A stretch of DNA of 64,000 nucleotides from Phascolarctobacterium sp. (GTDB lineage Bacteria; Bacillota; Negativicutes; Acidaminococcales; Acidaminococcaceae): NCBI GenBank assembly GCA_017457085.1, contig JAFTID010000035.1, positions 1 to 64,000 of the forward strand. The letters are read 5' to 3'. A model generated the notes under the pieces. It saw only the letters and a program-made list of their open reading frames with translations. It did no database searches and had not been told where the DNA came from. A program made the position numbers and the translations under genes. How positions within the stretch are numbered: the first letter of the stretch is position 1; each line of letters opens with the position of its first letter. Positions 6,635 to 16,687 of this stretch are shown one piece after another.

Positions 6635-6666
6635 AAAGCCTGTGCTTTTTAGCACAGGCTTTTTTG
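6635..6666. terminator. Terminator between the att site and gatB
   Basis: AAAGCCTGTGCT / AGCACAGGCTTT gives a 12-bp stem, a 4-nt loop and a T run on the plus strand. It would be the original tRNA-Arg terminator, and can also serve gatCAB on the minus strand, where TAATTTTTA follows. Confidence 0.8.
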
Positions 6667-6714
6667 TATAAATTTCAATTAAATATTTAAATGATAGCAA
6701 TAGGTTTAGCAAGC

Positions 6715-8157
6715 TTACCCCAAAGCTTCTCTCAGTAATTTTTGCACAATTTCAGGATTTGCTTTGCCTTTAGATTTTTTCATGATTTGTCCAACGAGGA
6801 AGCCAATGGCACGTTCTTTGCCAGCCTTGAAATCTGCGACGGATTGGGGATTTTCTGCAAGAGTTTCTTCAACCAGTTTTATAATTGCGCTTTCGTCGCT
6901 AACTTGCTCTAAGCCAAGTTCTTTGACGAAAGTTTTGGGTGCTTTATCTGCTTTGAGCATTTCAGCAAAGACTTTTTTAGCAAGTTTGCTAGAAAGTACG
7001 CCCTCTTTTGTCAAGTTGACAAGCTCTGCCAAGTGCGCAGGGGTAACATTAAATTCAGAAATAGTTATGCCCTCGTTGTTCAGATAAGCGGAGACGTCAC
7101 CTAAGAGCCAGTTGGCAATACCCTTGGCATCTTGGGTGGTTTTTACTGCTTCGTCGAAGTATTCTGCCATGGCTTTGGTGGCAACGATAATGGAAGCATC
7201 GTATTTGGGCAAGCCAAAGTCTTGCATCAGACGTGCTTGTCGTTGGGCAGGAAGCTCCGGCAATTCTGCACGCACCCGTTCAATCCAAGCTTCGTCTAAT
7301 TCCACGGGGAGCAGGTCAGGCTCAGCAAAGTAACGGTAATCGTGTGCTTCTTCCTTGGAACGCATGGACTTAGTTACGCCTGCTGTATCGTCCCAAGTGC
7401 GAGTTTCTTGGACAACTTCTTCGCCTTTTTCTAGCACTGCTTTCTGACGTTCCACTTCGTAGTCAATGGCGCGCACCAAAGCACGGAAGGAGTTCAGATT
7501 CTTGATTTCAGCACGGGTGCCAAATTTTGTGGCACCTTCCGGCATTATAGAAATGTTGGCATCGCAACGAAGACTACCTTCTTGCATCTTACAGTCGCAA
7601 ACGTCGATGTATTCTAAAATTGCTTTCAGATTTTCCAGATAAGCACGCGCTTCTTCCGCACTACGCATGTCAGGCTCGGAAACAATTTCAATTAGCGGTA
7701 CGCCTGCACGATTGTAGTCAACAGAAGACGAACTGGAACTGCTGATAGTTGCTCCGTTGTGCACTAGCTTACCTGCATCTTCCTCCATGTGAATGCGGGT
7801 AATCCCAATGCGTTTTTCACTGCCGTCAAGATTAATATCAATATGACCATGCTTGCAGATGGGCTTGTCGTATTGAGAGATTTGATAATTTTTGGAAAGG
7901 TCTGGGTAAAAATAGTTTTTGCGGTCAAATTTATTGAAGACTTTAATTTCACAGTTCAAAGCCAAGCCTGCACGAATAGCGAATTCAACGACCTGTTTGT
8001 TTAAAGAAGGCAAGGCACCGGGCATGCCAAGACAAACTGGGCATACGTGAGTGTTGGGTACACCACCAAATTCCGTGGAGCAGGAGCAGAAGGCTTTAGA
8101 TTTAGTTTTCAGTTCGGCGTGAACTTCCAAGCCGATTACGGTAATATATTTAGTCAT
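6715..8157 (-). CDS. gatB: Aspartyl/glutamyl-tRNA(Asn/Gln) amidotransferase subunit B
   Basis: This 480-aa protein is the full length of GatB. The family start [16 protein letters not shown] is present, followed by zinc-type cysteines (CSC and CPVCLGMPG) and the tRNA-binding C-terminal YqeY-like domain ending in [13 protein letters not shown]. GatB, the kinase and transferase core, phosphorylates Glu-tRNA(Gln) or Asp-tRNA(Asn) and uses ammonia channelled from GatA. It overlaps gatA by the ATGA tetranucleotide, so the two are coupled. It is the last gene of the gatC-gatA-gatB operon. Confidence 0.97.
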   Translation of the reverse strand: MTKYITVIGLEVHAELKTKSKAFCSCSTEFGGVPNTHVCPVCLGMPGALPSLNKQVVEFAIRAGLALNCEIKVFNKFDRKNYFYPDLSKNYQISQYDKPICKHGHIDINLDGSEKRIGITRIHMEEDAGKLVHNGATISSSSSSSVDYNRAGVPLIEIVSEPDMRSAEEARAYLENLKAILEYIDVCDCKMQEGSLRCDANISIMPEGATKFGTRAEIKNLNSFRALVRAIDYEVERQKAVLEKGEEVVQETRTWDDTAGVTKSMRSKEEAHDYRYFAEPDLLPVELDEAWIERVRAELPELPAQRQARLMQDFGLPKYDASIIVATKAMAEYFDEAVKTTQDAKGIANWLLGDVSAYLNNEGITISEFNVTPAHLAELVNLTKEGVLSSKLAKKVFAEMLKADKAPKTFVKELGLEQVSDESAIIKLVEETLAENPQSVADFKAGKERAIGFLVGQIMKKSKGKANPEIVQKLLREALG

Positions 8158-9623
8158 TTGTTGTTACCTCCCAAAGGAGCGAAGACTTTGTGGTATTCAG
8201 TAGCTTGTTCAAAGGTGTAAGCTGCACGCAAAATGGTTGCTTCGTCTAAGATTTTGCCGATTAGTTGCATACCCACAGGCATTCCGTCTGCGAAGCCACA
8301 GGGAATGGAAATACCCGGCAAGCCTGCCATATTTACAGGAATGGTAGTTACGTCAAGCATATAAATTTGTAGCGGGTCCATTTTTCCGTCAAGGGGATAA
8401 GCCACAACGGGAGAAGTGGGAGTTAAGATAACATCACATTTTTGGAAGGCTTCTTCAAAGTCGCGACGGATAAGTGTACGGATTTGCATTGCCTTGTTGT
8501 AATAAGCATCGTAGTAGCCACTGCTTAAAACGTAGGTGCCAAGCATAATGCGACGGCGTACTTCTGCACCAAAGCCTTCGGTACGGCTCAGAGTAACCAT
8601 TTCCGGAGTAGAAGTAGCTTCCATATTGCGGTAACCATAGCGTACACCGTCAAAGCGTGCCAAGTTGGCAGAAGCTTCTGCAGGAGCGATTATGTAGTAG
8701 GTAATTACTGCGTATTCAGTGTGGGGAAGGCTAATCTCCACGATTTCGGCACCCAGTTCTTGATATTTCTTTACTGCCTTTTCGATTTCGGCTTTCACTT
8801 TTTGGTCAATGCCTGCGCCAAAATATTCCTTGGGCAAGCCGATGCGCAAGCCTTTAACGTCCGGTACTAAGGCTTTGGTGAAATCAGGCACTTCTACATT
8901 TAAAGAAGTAGCATCTTGTTCATCTTTACCGCAGATGGTATTGAGAACGATGGCGGCATCGGTAACGTCTTTGGTAATGGGACCGATTTGGTCAAGGGAG
9001 GAAGCGAAGGCTACGCAACCGAAACGGGAAACACGTCCGTAGGTTGGTTTAATGCCAACGCAACCATTAAAAGCAGCAGGTTGGCGAATGGAACCGCCCG
9101 TATCAGAGCCTAAAGTCCAAATAGCTTCGCCTGCGGCAATGGCTGCAGCGCTACCTCCGGAGGAACCACCGGGAACTCTGTTCAAGTTCCAAGGGTTGCG
9201 TGTTGCTCCGAAGAAGGAGCTTTCCGTAGTGGAACCCATGGCGAATTCGTCCATATTTGTTTTGCCAAGAAAAATAGTTTCGTCAGTGCGGAGTTTCTTA
9301 ATTACGTGGGCATCGTAAATGGGAACAAAGTTGCTCAGTATTTTCGAGGAGCAGGTGGTGCGCAAGCCAAGGGTAGAAATATTATCTTTAATTGCACCAG
9401 GAATGCCTGCTAGGGTGGGAATTGCTTCGCCTGCGGCAAGCTTCTTGTCAACCTTAGCGGCTTGCACCAAGGCAACTTCCTTGTCCAAGGTAACGTAAGC
9501 GTTTACTTTATCTTCAACTTCATAAATGCGTTTATAAAGAGCATTGGTCAGTTCAACGGAACTGATTTCTTTTTTGACGAGCTTTTTGTGTAGCTCGTGA
9601 GCTGTAAGTTCATATAATTTCAC
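8154..9623 (-). CDS. gatA: Aspartyl/glutamyl-tRNA(Asn/Gln) amidotransferase subunit A
   Basis: This 489-aa amidase-signature protein releases ammonia from glutamine for GatB. The catalytic Ser-cisSer-Lys region is visible as GAIKDN and [16 protein letters not shown], followed by [11 protein letters not shown]. The chosen start is the GTG at 9623 ([11 protein letters not shown]), 8 nt after AAGGAGG; upstream in-frame codons would run back into gatC. It lies 17 nt after gatC and overlaps gatB by 4 nt. Confidence 0.96.
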   Translation of the reverse strand: MKLYELTAHELHKKLVKKEISSVELTNALYKRIYEVEDKVNAYVTLDKEVALVQAAKVDKKLAAGEAIPTLAGIPGAIKDNISTLGLRTTCSSKILSNFVPIYDAHVIKKLRTDETIFLGKTNMDEFAMGSTTESSFFGATRNPWNLNRVPGGSSGGSAAAIAAGEAIWTLGSDTGGSIRQPAAFNGCVGIKPTYGRVSRFGCVAFASSLDQIGPITKDVTDAAIVLNTICGKDEQDATSLNVEVPDFTKALVPDVKGLRIGLPKEYFGAGIDQKVKAEIEKAVKKYQELGAEIVEISLPHTEYAVITYYIIAPAEASANLARFDGVRYGYRNMEATSTPEMVTLSRTEGFGAEVRRRIMLGTYVLSSGYYDAYYNKAMQIRTLIRRDFEEAFQKCDVILTPTSPVVAYPLDGKMDPLQIYMLDVTTIPVNMAGLPGISIPCGFADGMPVGMQLIGKILDEATILRAAYTFEQATEYHKVFAPLGGNNK

Positions 9624-9639
9624 GGCGGGAGCCTCCTTG

Positions 9640-9927
9640 TTATTCAATAACGCGCGGTACTTTGAAACCGTCTTTTTCCACGGCAGGAGCATTCTGCAAG
9701 GCAGCTTCGTGACTTACGCCCGGTTTAACAATGTCTTCGCGGAAGGCGTTGCTGATAGGTAAAACGTAGGGAGTAGGCTCAATGCCCGTTGTATCAATTT
9801 TTTTCATAATCTCAGCGTAATTTAAGATTTGGTTGAATTGCTCAGTAAAGATTTCCAGCTCAGCTTGGGGTACTGCCAAGCGGGAAAGCTGAGCGATATA
9901 CTTAACATCTTTTTCAGTTACTTTCAT
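9640..9927 (-). CDS. gatC: Aspartyl/glutamyl-tRNA(Asn/Gln) amidotransferase subunit C
   Basis: This 95-aa protein has the GatC pattern: [12 protein letters not shown] near the N-terminus, [18 protein letters not shown] in the middle and REDIVKPG toward the C-terminus. It wraps between GatA and GatB and stabilises the complex. First gene of the operon; the ATG at 9927 has AGGAAGG about 7 nt upstream, and a near-consensus promoter lies about 110 bp upstream. Confidence 0.95.
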   Translation of the reverse strand: MKVTEKDVKYIAQLSRLAVPQAELEIFTEQFNQILNYAEIMKKIDTTGIEPTPYVLPISNAFREDIVKPGVSHEAALQNAPAVEKDGFKVPRVIE

Positions 9928-10038
9928 GTTATCACCTTCCTGTATTTATAAGCTTTCCGAAACGAATTTTTCTGCGAACAAGAAACCTTTGTCGCAGGGA
10001 TAAACGTTCGGGATTTTACACATAGATTTTTCGTGGTT

Positions 10039-10068
10039 ATTATATTCTTCTAAATACTGGAAAGTCAA
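10039..10068 (-). promoter_or_regulatory. Sigma-A type promoter of gatCAB
   Basis: On the minus strand: TTGACT (10063-10068), 18-nt spacer, TATAAT (10039-10044). It points at gatC. Confidence 0.75.
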
Positions 10069-10165
10069 TGTACACGGAAAAATTCACAATTTTTTGTATT
10101 AACTGAAAATTAAAATTCACAATTTAGTAAAAGGTAATGTTCGTAATGGTATGTATGTTAGCAAA

Positions 10166-10199
10166 TAAAAAAGCTCCCAGCTAAAAAGCTGGGAGCCTC
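10166..10199 (-). terminator. Terminator after trxA
   Basis: On the minus strand, AGGCTCCCAGCT / AGCTGGGAGCTT with a 5-nt loop and a T run. It ends the mscS-trxA transcript. Confidence 0.85.
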
Positions 10200-10212
10200 A
10201 AGTTTCTACATA

Positions 10213-10518
10213 TTATCTTACCAAGTCTTCTAAGGCACCTTTAGATTGCAAACCAACTGCGCAGTTAACTGCTTTGCCGTTTTTGAAAACAATCAAGGAA
10301 GGAATGCTGGTAATTTTAAATTGCATTGCCAGTTCTTGGTTATCGTCTACGTTGATTTTAACAACCTTTATATCAGGATTTGCTTCTGCGAATTTGTCTA
10401 AGACGGGTGCTTGCATACGGCAGGGACCGCACCAAGGTGCCCAGAAATCTGCCAGAACAGTTTCTTTTGCTTCTAAAACTTCTGCGCTGAAGTTGCTTTT
10501 GTTAATTTCTAATGCCAT
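10213..10518 (-). CDS. trxA: Thioredoxin
   Basis: This 101-aa thioredoxin has the active site WCGPC at 29-33, the conserved cis-Pro loop ITSIPSL, and the KVVKINVDDN strand. It reduces protein disulfides in the cytoplasm with thioredoxin reductase, which is not in this window. The start is the ATG at 10518; an ATG two codons earlier sits right against the AAAGGAAG site and is too close. It follows the MscS-family gene by 14 nt and is probably co-transcribed with it. Confidence 0.95.
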   Translation of the reverse strand: MALEINKSNFSAEVLEAKETVLADFWAPWCGPCRMQAPVLDKFAEANPDIKVVKINVDDNQELAMQFKITSIPSLIVFKNGKAVNCAVGLQSKGALEDLVR

Positions 10519-10532
10519 AGTCATCTTCCTTT

Positions 10533-11633
10533 CTAAACTTTTTGTTCAGGAGTGAATAAATCTTTTGTGTTGATAAGCTCGTTTTTCAACGGAGTTTCAA
10601 AATAAATGCTCGTGCTGGGGAATGCGCAGCTTACGCCAACTTGTTCCATAATTTTCATTAAATCAAGGTTGATGCGTTGCACGATGTCTAGGTATCTTAA
10701 ACTTTCACCAGTTTTAGCGTGGCAGGTTACGCGAATATCCAAACTGCTTGCGCCATATTGGAAGAAGTGTACACGCACGTCATCGGTGTGCAGGTCTTCT
10801 TGTGCTTCCAAGTAAGCTTGAATTTTTTGGATTACTTCCAGCATTTGGTCGTGGGTGGTGCCATAGGTCAAACCCAAGAGAAAGTCGATGCGACGTTTTT
10901 CGCGACGGCTATAGTTAATGATGGGAGTGTTGCTCAGTAGGGAGTTAGGGATATAAACCAGCTCGTGGGGGAAGGTACGCAGGCAGGTGCTACGGAAGGT
11001 AACTTTTTCTACGATGCCTTCATAGCCGTTTGCCAATACCCATTCGCCAACTTGGAAGGGTTTATCCAAAATGATTACGAGGCTACCAAAAACATTAGCA
11101 AGGGCATCTTTTGCCGCAAAAGCTACTGCCAAGGAACCAATGCCCAAGGATGCAACAAAACCGCTGATATCGTAGTTCCATTCTTTGGCAACAGTTACGA
11201 AGCACAGAATAACGATTAACAAGCGCAAAATTGTAGAGAAAATATTGGAAACAGCTTCTTCAGAACGAATGCCTGCCCGTTCCAAAACCTTCAGTAAAAC
11301 ACCATGGGTAGTATCGCTCATATTGTAGCAGCCCCAGAAGAAGCACAGCACGATGGCGCTACGCAAAACTCTGTCTAAAAAGGCTGCCCAGTAATCGGTG
11401 GAGATAGGTGCCAAGTTGATGGCACTGTAAATACCGCCGATGAAGAGCATTACGTTAATAGGATGCTCAAAGGCATCTAAAATATCTTCGTCGTAAGAAA
11501 AGGGACTAAGCTCAGTCGCCTTTCTTAAAATGTTCAGAATAACTTTCTTATAAAGATAGCGAACAATTGTGAACCCAAGGAGAGCAAGAATGGAGCTTTG
11601 CCAAGGCTTCAAAAGAGTTAAAAATTCTTCCAT
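10533..11633 (-). CDS. MscS-family small-conductance mechanosensitive channel
   Basis: This 366-aa membrane protein has about four hydrophobic segments before the MscS core: the pore helix region GFVASLGIGSLAVAFAAKDA, then the beta domain with GEWVLANGYEGIVEKVTFRST and IPNSLLSN. Such channels release solutes on hypo-osmotic shock. The ATG at 11633 follows GGAGG by 6 nt. It is longer at the N-terminus than the 286-aa E. coli MscS, as in many Firmicutes homologues. It heads a two-gene operon with trxA. Confidence 0.9.
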   Translation of the reverse strand: MEEFLTLLKPWQSSILALLGFTIVRYLYKKVILNILRKATELSPFSYDEDILDAFEHPINVMLFIGGIYSAINLAPISTDYWAAFLDRVLRSAIVLCFFWGCYNMSDTTHGVLLKVLERAGIRSEEAVSNIFSTILRLLIVILCFVTVAKEWNYDISGFVASLGIGSLAVAFAAKDALANVFGSLVIILDKPFQVGEWVLANGYEGIVEKVTFRSTCLRTFPHELVYIPNSLLSNTPIINYSRREKRRIDFLLGLTYGTTHDQMLEVIQKIQAYLEAQEDLHTDDVRVHFFQYGASSLDIRVTCHAKTGESLRYLDIVQRINLDLMKIMEQVGVSCAFPSTSIYFETPLKNELINTKDLFTPEQKV

Positions 11634-11664
11634 AAAATCCTCCAATTTCCTAATTTGTGTTTAT

Positions 11665-11693
11665 ATTCTATCATCTTAGTATGTCTAAAACAA
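11665..11693 (-). promoter_or_regulatory. Probable promoter of mscS-trxA
   Basis: Minus strand TTGTTT (11688-11693), 17-nt spacer, TAGAAT (11665-11670), about 32 bp before the start codon. Confidence 0.55.
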
Positions 11694-11780
11694 TGAGTTT
11701 ACATATTTTTCAATATAATTAAATGAGGAGATTATTTTATATGTTATAATAATTCTAATACAAACCCTAGGAGGTAGCTT

Positions 11781-12290
11781 ATGCATCTTTTTTTAGATTG
11801 GCTTGTGGCAGGTATCATTGTGGTATTGGGACCACTGCTTACTGTTTTCGATTTGCCTGGTAACAGTTTAATGATGTTGACCAGTTTGGGGTTTGCTTTT
11901 TATGATGAAGCTATGTATTTTAACTCACGCTTATTGTCAGCTATGATACTGATTTACGTATTGGGGGAAAGCTGGGAATTTTGCGTGTCTTTGTTTGGAA
12001 TCAAGAGGAATAAGGTTTCTTGGTTCGCTGTGTTTGTCATTGGTGTAGGTGGTTTCATCGGTACCATGATTGGCACAGGCATTTTTCCGATTTTAGGTTC
12101 CTTCATTGGCGGTTTGATGGGCGCCTTCGTCGCAGCCTTTCTGTATGAATACTTGCATAGCGGTATGCGACAGGATGCTTGGAATTTGGCGTGGGAGACT
12201 GCCAAGATGAGGTTTTTGGCGTTGATTGGGAAGATGTGCGCAGGCATCGCCTTGGCTATTCTCTTGGTGAAACAAATTTTTATGGTTTGA
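11781..12290 (+). CDS. DUF456-family membrane protein
   Basis: This 169-aa protein has four to five hydrophobic segments and the DUF456 traits: a DLPGNSLMML motif near residue 25 and glycine-rich repeats GVGGFIGTMIGTGIFPILGS, FIGGLMGAFVAAFLYEYL. The family has no assigned function. AGGAGGT lies 5 nt before the ATG. It is followed after 11 nt by the dehydrogenase gene, so they are likely co-transcribed. Confidence 0.75.
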   Translation: MHLFLDWLVAGIIVVLGPLLTVFDLPGNSLMMLTSLGFAFYDEAMYFNSRLLSAMILIYVLGESWEFCVSLFGIKRNKVSWFAVFVIGVGGFIGTMIGTGIFPILGSFIGGLMGAFVAAFLYEYLHSGMRQDAWNLAWETAKMRFLALIGKMCAGIALAILLVKQIFMV

Positions 12291-12301
12291 GGTGATAATT
12301 T

Positions 12302-13273
12302 ATGACTGACTTGAAAAAATACACCGTCGTAGCTAGTGGTAAAATGCGTGACGTTGCTTTTGAAAAACTGAATGAAACCGTAAATCTTTTGGGCTGGCAA
12401 AAGGGTGGCAGGGTTCCTGCTGAACAGTTCGATGAATGGCTGGCAAAGGCAGATGCCCTTTTCTCCACTGGTAATATTAAAATTAACGAGGAACTTTTGG
12501 CGAAGGCTCCCAATCTGAAAGTAATTGCGCAAGCTGCCGTTGGTTATGACAATATTGATATTGCTGCCTGCACTGCTCGTAATATTCCTGTTGGCAACAC
12601 TCCGGGCGTATTGGTAGATGCTGTTGCTGATTTGGCTTATGCTTTGATTTTAGACAGCGCTCGTAAAATTGTACACGCTAATGCACACGTTAAGAGTGGC
12701 AAATGGGGAGAAAATAAACCCTTTGGCTTGGCAACCGATTTAGCGCACAAAACTTTGGGCGTTGTTGGTATGGGCGATATTGGCAGCGCCATTGCGGAGC
12801 GTGCCAAAGCTAGCAAAATGAAGATTATTTATCACAACCGTAATCGTCGTGCAGATGATGAAAAGCTGGGTGCAACCTACGTTACCTTTGACGAACTTTT
12901 GGCGCAAGCAGATTTCATAGTTATCGCCGTAACCTTGAACCCTTCTACCAAGGGTATGTTTAATGAAGAAACTTTTGCAAAAATGAAGGACGGCGCACGT
13001 TTGGTAAACATTTCCCGTGGCGCTGTTATCGATACTGAGGCAATGTACAATGCGCTGGTTAGTGGTAAGCTTGCTTATGCTGCCATGGACGTTACTGATC
13101 CGGAACCTTTGCCGGGAGACCACAAGCTGCTTAGCTTGCCCAACGTAACCGTTACTCCCCACATTGCTTCTGCAACTACGGAAACTAGAGATGCCATGGC
13201 ACTCTTAACCGTTGATAATATTTTGGCTGCTTTGGAGGGTAAACCCATGCCTGCCCAAGTAAAGGCTAAATAA
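12302..13273 (+). CDS. D-isomer specific 2-hydroxyacid dehydrogenase
   Basis: This 323-aa NAD(P)-dependent enzyme has the Rossmann motif VGMGDIGSAIAERA with HNRNRR after it. A basic residue pair after the second strand suggests NADPH use, as in glyoxylate/hydroxypyruvate reductases. The catalytic Arg lies in NISRGAVIDT, Glu in DVTDPEPLPGDH, and His in TPHIASAT. The exact substrate (glyoxylate, hydroxypyruvate or another 2-ketoacid) cannot be read from sequence. GAGGTGA precedes the ATG. Confidence 0.9.
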   Translation: MTDLKKYTVVASGKMRDVAFEKLNETVNLLGWQKGGRVPAEQFDEWLAKADALFSTGNIKINEELLAKAPNLKVIAQAAVGYDNIDIAACTARNIPVGNTPGVLVDAVADLAYALILDSARKIVHANAHVKSGKWGENKPFGLATDLAHKTLGVVGMGDIGSAIAERAKASKMKIIYHNRNRRADDEKLGATYVTFDELLAQADFIVIAVTLNPSTKGMFNEETFAKMKDGARLVNISRGAVIDTEAMYNALVSGKLAYAAMDVTDPEPLPGDHKLLSLPNVTVTPHIASATTETRDAMALLTVDNILAALEGKPMPAQVKAK

Positions 13274-13286
13274 TTTAGAGGCTAGA

Positions 13287-14570
13287 ATGAAATATAAAAT
13301 TTGTTTACACGGGCTGGCTTTGAAAAACAAAGGTCAGCTTGTGACTGTGGTGCAAAAACTTTTGCTACCAGCTAACATAAAAACCAAAATAAAAGAAAAG
13401 TATCTTACCAATAATGATTTGCTCAAGTACAAACGCACAAGATTCAGCCCTGTCAACGATGTGGGCTACAAGGTAACCTGCATCAGCGGCGTAATGATGA
13501 TTTGCGACAGCTTGCAACCTTTAAATGAAGTAATCATTCAATATGAGGAAGAAGCTGTGGAAGAAGTGCGCAAGCTGCTGCAAAAATTACTGGGAAGTAA
13601 AATTAAATTCGTGCTTGATGAGCCGGATTTAGTTTTACGTGCGAAGCAGTTACGTGGACGTTCCAATATGCTAGATATGGCGCATTATGACGAGGCTACC
13701 ATTGCTACTGCTCTGTATTGTCATTTGCCTTGGCATATTTACGCTACCAGTAAGGCGTGGGGAGATTTACTTACCAGTACCAATGAACGTAATTTAGTAC
13801 GTCAATTGCGTGTGAAACTAAGACGTTTGCGTTCCAGCTTAACCTTTTTCAAGGAACTTCTGCCTATGACTACCTTTGAGCAGTATAAAATGCTCATTAA
13901 GGGTTGGGCGAATAGCTTGGGTGATGCCCGTGAGTATGATGTAGCGCTCTTAACCTGTATGAAGATTAGGCACGGACAACGTGAGGAAGAAAATGTAGAA
14001 GAAGTTTCCCGTTTAGAAAAGATTTTGCAGGATTTGCGGGCCAAAGCTTCTAAAAAAGTTCTGAACGTAAGTAAGCTGAACACTTTAACCTTGCAATTGG
14101 CAGAGATGCTTTTGACCTTGCACACTGCCAAGCTTCCAGAAAATTTAGCAGACGTACGTTTAAAAGCGTTTATTCGCTTGCGACTGGGGTGCTGGTGTGA
14201 TAAGCTTATGACATTGAAGGATAAGTATCCAGATTTTTCTGATATGGAACAATTACACAAGGTGCGCATCAAGGTGAAACGCTTCCGTTATTCCTTGCAG
14301 GGCGTGCCTGAAATTGCTTCTTCCGTCAGTTTGCGAAGATGCATGAAATCTTTGCAGGATATGCTTGGCTTTTTGCACGATGACTACGTTAACGATATGC
14401 TCATCAGCGAAATCTTGAAGCAGTATCCTGAGGATGCGGCACTGCAATATGAGGGTGCCATGTTCTGTGGTTGGGAACGTGCTAAGGCGGAAGCTGCCTT
14501 GGCTAGCTTGCCGGAACTGTGGGATTCCTTTACGGCGCAGTTAGGTGAGTGGCAGGAAGAACATTTATAA
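13287..14570 (+). CDS. CHAD-domain protein
   Basis: This 427-aa protein has a C-terminal CHAD domain from about residue 150, with the conserved basic helices VRQLRVKLRRLRSSL and LHKVRIKVKRFRYSLQ and the SLQDMLGFLHD signature. CHAD domains bind inorganic polyphosphate and often follow a CYTH triphosphatase domain. The N-terminal 140 residues here show no clear ExExK motif, so a working triphosphatase is not supported. Its stop TAA overlaps the next ATG by one base (TAATG). Confidence 0.85.
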   Translation: MKYKICLHGLALKNKGQLVTVVQKLLLPANIKTKIKEKYLTNNDLLKYKRTRFSPVNDVGYKVTCISGVMMICDSLQPLNEVIIQYEEEAVEEVRKLLQKLLGSKIKFVLDEPDLVLRAKQLRGRSNMLDMAHYDEATIATALYCHLPWHIYATSKAWGDLLTSTNERNLVRQLRVKLRRLRSSLTFFKELLPMTTFEQYKMLIKGWANSLGDAREYDVALLTCMKIRHGQREEENVEEVSRLEKILQDLRAKASKKVLNVSKLNTLTLQLAEMLLTLHTAKLPENLADVRLKAFIRLRLGCWCDKLMTLKDKYPDFSDMEQLHKVRIKVKRFRYSLQGVPEIASSVSLRRCMKSLQDMLGFLHDDYVNDMLISEILKQYPEDAALQYEGAMFCGWERAKAEAALASLPELWDSFTAQLGEWQEEHL

Positions 14571-14980
14571 TGGAGGCTACTTTGAATAAGTGGGAAGAAT
14601 TACTGCAAGATTACGGTTTTGTTCCGTGGCAGAGTGGAGGCATGAAAGGCTGGCATCGCCATACTGATTTTGTCAAAGACTGCCTTGCGGGTGAGATTGG
14701 TCGCTATTCTGCAGATGATTTTATAATTTTTAAGCACAACGGTAGAGTTTCGGAAAACTGGCTCAAAGAAAATTGGCAGCCTAAAGAAGACGTGATGAAG
14801 CATCGCTTCCTTCTTTTAGACAGCGAGTTTTCTGACGAGGTAGTGAAGTCCTACTGGTGGGGCATTAAAGGTTGGCTTGAAATTTTACATTATAGGGGGG
14901 GAGACAAGGTTAAGCGTTTTGAGGATTTGATTTTTTTGGTTGAGCAACGTGCATTACTCAACGAAGGCAAAAATATATGA
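14570..14980 (+). CDS. Unknown cytoplasmic protein (136 aa)
   Basis: No family recognised. The protein is soluble-looking and rich in tryptophan, for example GGMKGWHRH, ENWLKENWQ and SYWWGIKGW. The ATG overlaps the stop of the CHAD gene (TAATG). An alternative start is the TTG at 14582, which has GGAGG only 5 nt upstream and so may be the better initiator. It ends 14 nt before the CstA-type gene and probably belongs to the same transcript. Confidence 0.7.
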   Translation: MEATLNKWEELLQDYGFVPWQSGGMKGWHRHTDFVKDCLAGEIGRYSADDFIIFKHNGRVSENWLKENWQPKEDVMKHRFLLLDSEFSDEVVKSYWWGIKGWLEILHYRGGDKVKRFEDLIFLVEQRALLNEGKNI

Positions 14981-14994
14981 AGGAAGGGAATTAA

Positions 14995-16587
14995 ATGTTA
15001 TTAACCTTATTCGTAATCACTATCGTATGCTTTGCCTTGGCATACAAATTCTATGGCGGATTTCAAAGCCGTTACTATGGCTTGGATCCTGACCGTACTA
15101 CTCCTGCAAAAGAATTGCAGGATAACATCGACTACTGCCCTGCCCATCCCGCAGTGCTTATGGGTCACCACTTTGCTTCTATTGCAGGTGCTGGTCCTGT
15201 AGTTGGTCCTATTGCCGCAGCTGCAATGCTGGGCTGGCTGCCTACTTTCTGCTGGATTATTGTTGGTTGTATTTTCTTTGGTGGCGTACATGATATGGGC
15301 GCACTGGTTGCTTCCATTCGTCATAAAGGTTTGTCCATCGGCGAAGTTGTTCGTCAATGGATTGGCGCTCGTGGTCAAAAATTGTTCTTGGCATTTACCT
15401 GGCTGAGCTTGACCTTGGTTGTTGCTGTATTCTTGGAATTGGCAGCGCAAACCTTCGCGGCTGACCCGGCTGTTGCATTCACTGCAACCTTGTATATTTT
15501 TATGGCAATGGTATTTGGTGTAGCAATTTATCGTTTTGGTATCTCTTTAAAAGTAAGTACCGTTGTTATGCTGCCCATTCTGTTTGGCTCCTTGGTGTTT
15601 GGCTTGGATAGCGCTTGGGTGCAAAGCACCTTTGCTGCTGATGTTGCTTTCTGGCGTGTCCTTTTGATTGGTTATATCTTCGCAGCTTCCATTCTTCCCG
15701 TTTGGTTACTGCTCCAACCTCGTGACTACTTGGCATCCTATATGCTGTACTTCAGCGTATTCCTGGGTGGCGTAGGTATGATTTTTGGCGGCGCGAGCTA
15801 CGAAGTAAAATTGCCGGCTTTCAAAGGTTTTGTAACTGCTAGTGGCGATTACCTGTGGCCCTTGCTGTTCATTACCGTTGCCTGTGGTGCAATCTCCGGC
15901 TTCCACTCCTTGGTTGCTTCCGGTACCACTTCCAAACAATTGACTCGCGAAACTGACGCTGTTCCCGTAGGCTACGGCGCAATGCTTCTGGAAGGCGTTG
16001 TTGGCGTAATTGCACTGGGGACCATCATGATGAGTGGCGAAATGCTTAAAGGAGGTCCCACTGTTGTTTATGGTCACGGCTTAGGTCAATTTGCAACCTT
16101 GATTGGCATTTCCCCGCGTTTGGGTACTGCTATCGGGTTGTTGGCATTGAACTCCTTTATTTTAACTTCTCTTGATACTGCTACCCGTCTTGCACGTTAC
16201 CAATTGCAAGAATTTACCGGTATGAGCCTGAACAAATACTTGGCAACTGGTATTTCCGTAGGCGTAGCGTTGGCACTTATCTTCTACAAAGCTGGCAACG
16301 TTCCCGCTTGGACTCTTATCTGGCCCATCTTCGGTGCTTCTAACCAATTGGTTGCTGCTATCGGTCTTATGGCTTTGGGCGTTTGGGTTATCCGTGCTCT
16401 CAAAAAGAGCGCTGCTTTCATTATGTATCCCATGGGCTTCATGCTCATTACCACCATCGTGGCATTGGTACAAATGCTGCTCAATCCCAAAACTAATATG
16501 GTAGTATTCTGCTTTGACGTAGTACTGTTAGTTTTGACATTACTGTTGCTCAAAGAAGCGTACAATGCTCTTAAACAAGATAAATAA
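14995..16587 (+). CDS. cstA: CstA-family carbon starvation / pyruvate transporter
   Basis: This 530-aa polytopic membrane protein (about 14-16 hydrophobic segments) shows CstA-family hallmarks: ARGQK-type loop, the N-terminal HPAVLMGHHFASIAGAGPVVGP segment (conserved positions 53-73), GGVHDMGAL, and FHSLVASGTTSKQL. E. coli CstA and BtsT import pyruvate. This is the shorter family form (E. coli CstA is about 700 aa). GGAAGGG precedes the ATG. It is the last gene before a strong terminator. Substrate is inferred from the family. Confidence 0.88.
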   Translation: MLLTLFVITIVCFALAYKFYGGFQSRYYGLDPDRTTPAKELQDNIDYCPAHPAVLMGHHFASIAGAGPVVGPIAAAAMLGWLPTFCWIIVGCIFFGGVHDMGALVASIRHKGLSIGEVVRQWIGARGQKLFLAFTWLSLTLVVAVFLELAAQTFAADPAVAFTATLYIFMAMVFGVAIYRFGISLKVSTVVMLPILFGSLVFGLDSAWVQSTFAADVAFWRVLLIGYIFAASILPVWLLLQPRDYLASYMLYFSVFLGGVGMIFGGASYEVKLPAFKGFVTASGDYLWPLLFITVACGAISGFHSLVASGTTSKQLTRETDAVPVGYGAMLLEGVVGVIALGTIMMSGEMLKGGPTVVYGHGLGQFATLIGISPRLGTAIGLLALNSFILTSLDTATRLARYQLQEFTGMSLNKYLATGISVGVALALIFYKAGNVPAWTLIWPIFGASNQLVAAIGLMALGVWVIRALKKSAAFIMYPMGFMLITTIVALVQMLLNPKTNMVVFCFDVVLLVLTLLLLKEAYNALKQDK

Positions 16588-16630
16588 ATCCTCAGCACAA
16601 TTACTTATCTCGTAATGTAAAATGCACATA

Positions 16631-16666
16631 AAAACTCCCCATTCACAAGCGTGAGTGGGGAGTTTT
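16631..16666. terminator. Bidirectional terminator between cstA and cysE
   Basis: A 16-bp stem (AAAACTCCCCATTCAC / GTGAGTGGGGAGTTTT, one G-U) with loop AAGC. A and T runs on either side serve both convergent genes. Confidence 0.9.
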
Positions 16667-16687
16667 ACTTGCTCTTATAAAATTTTA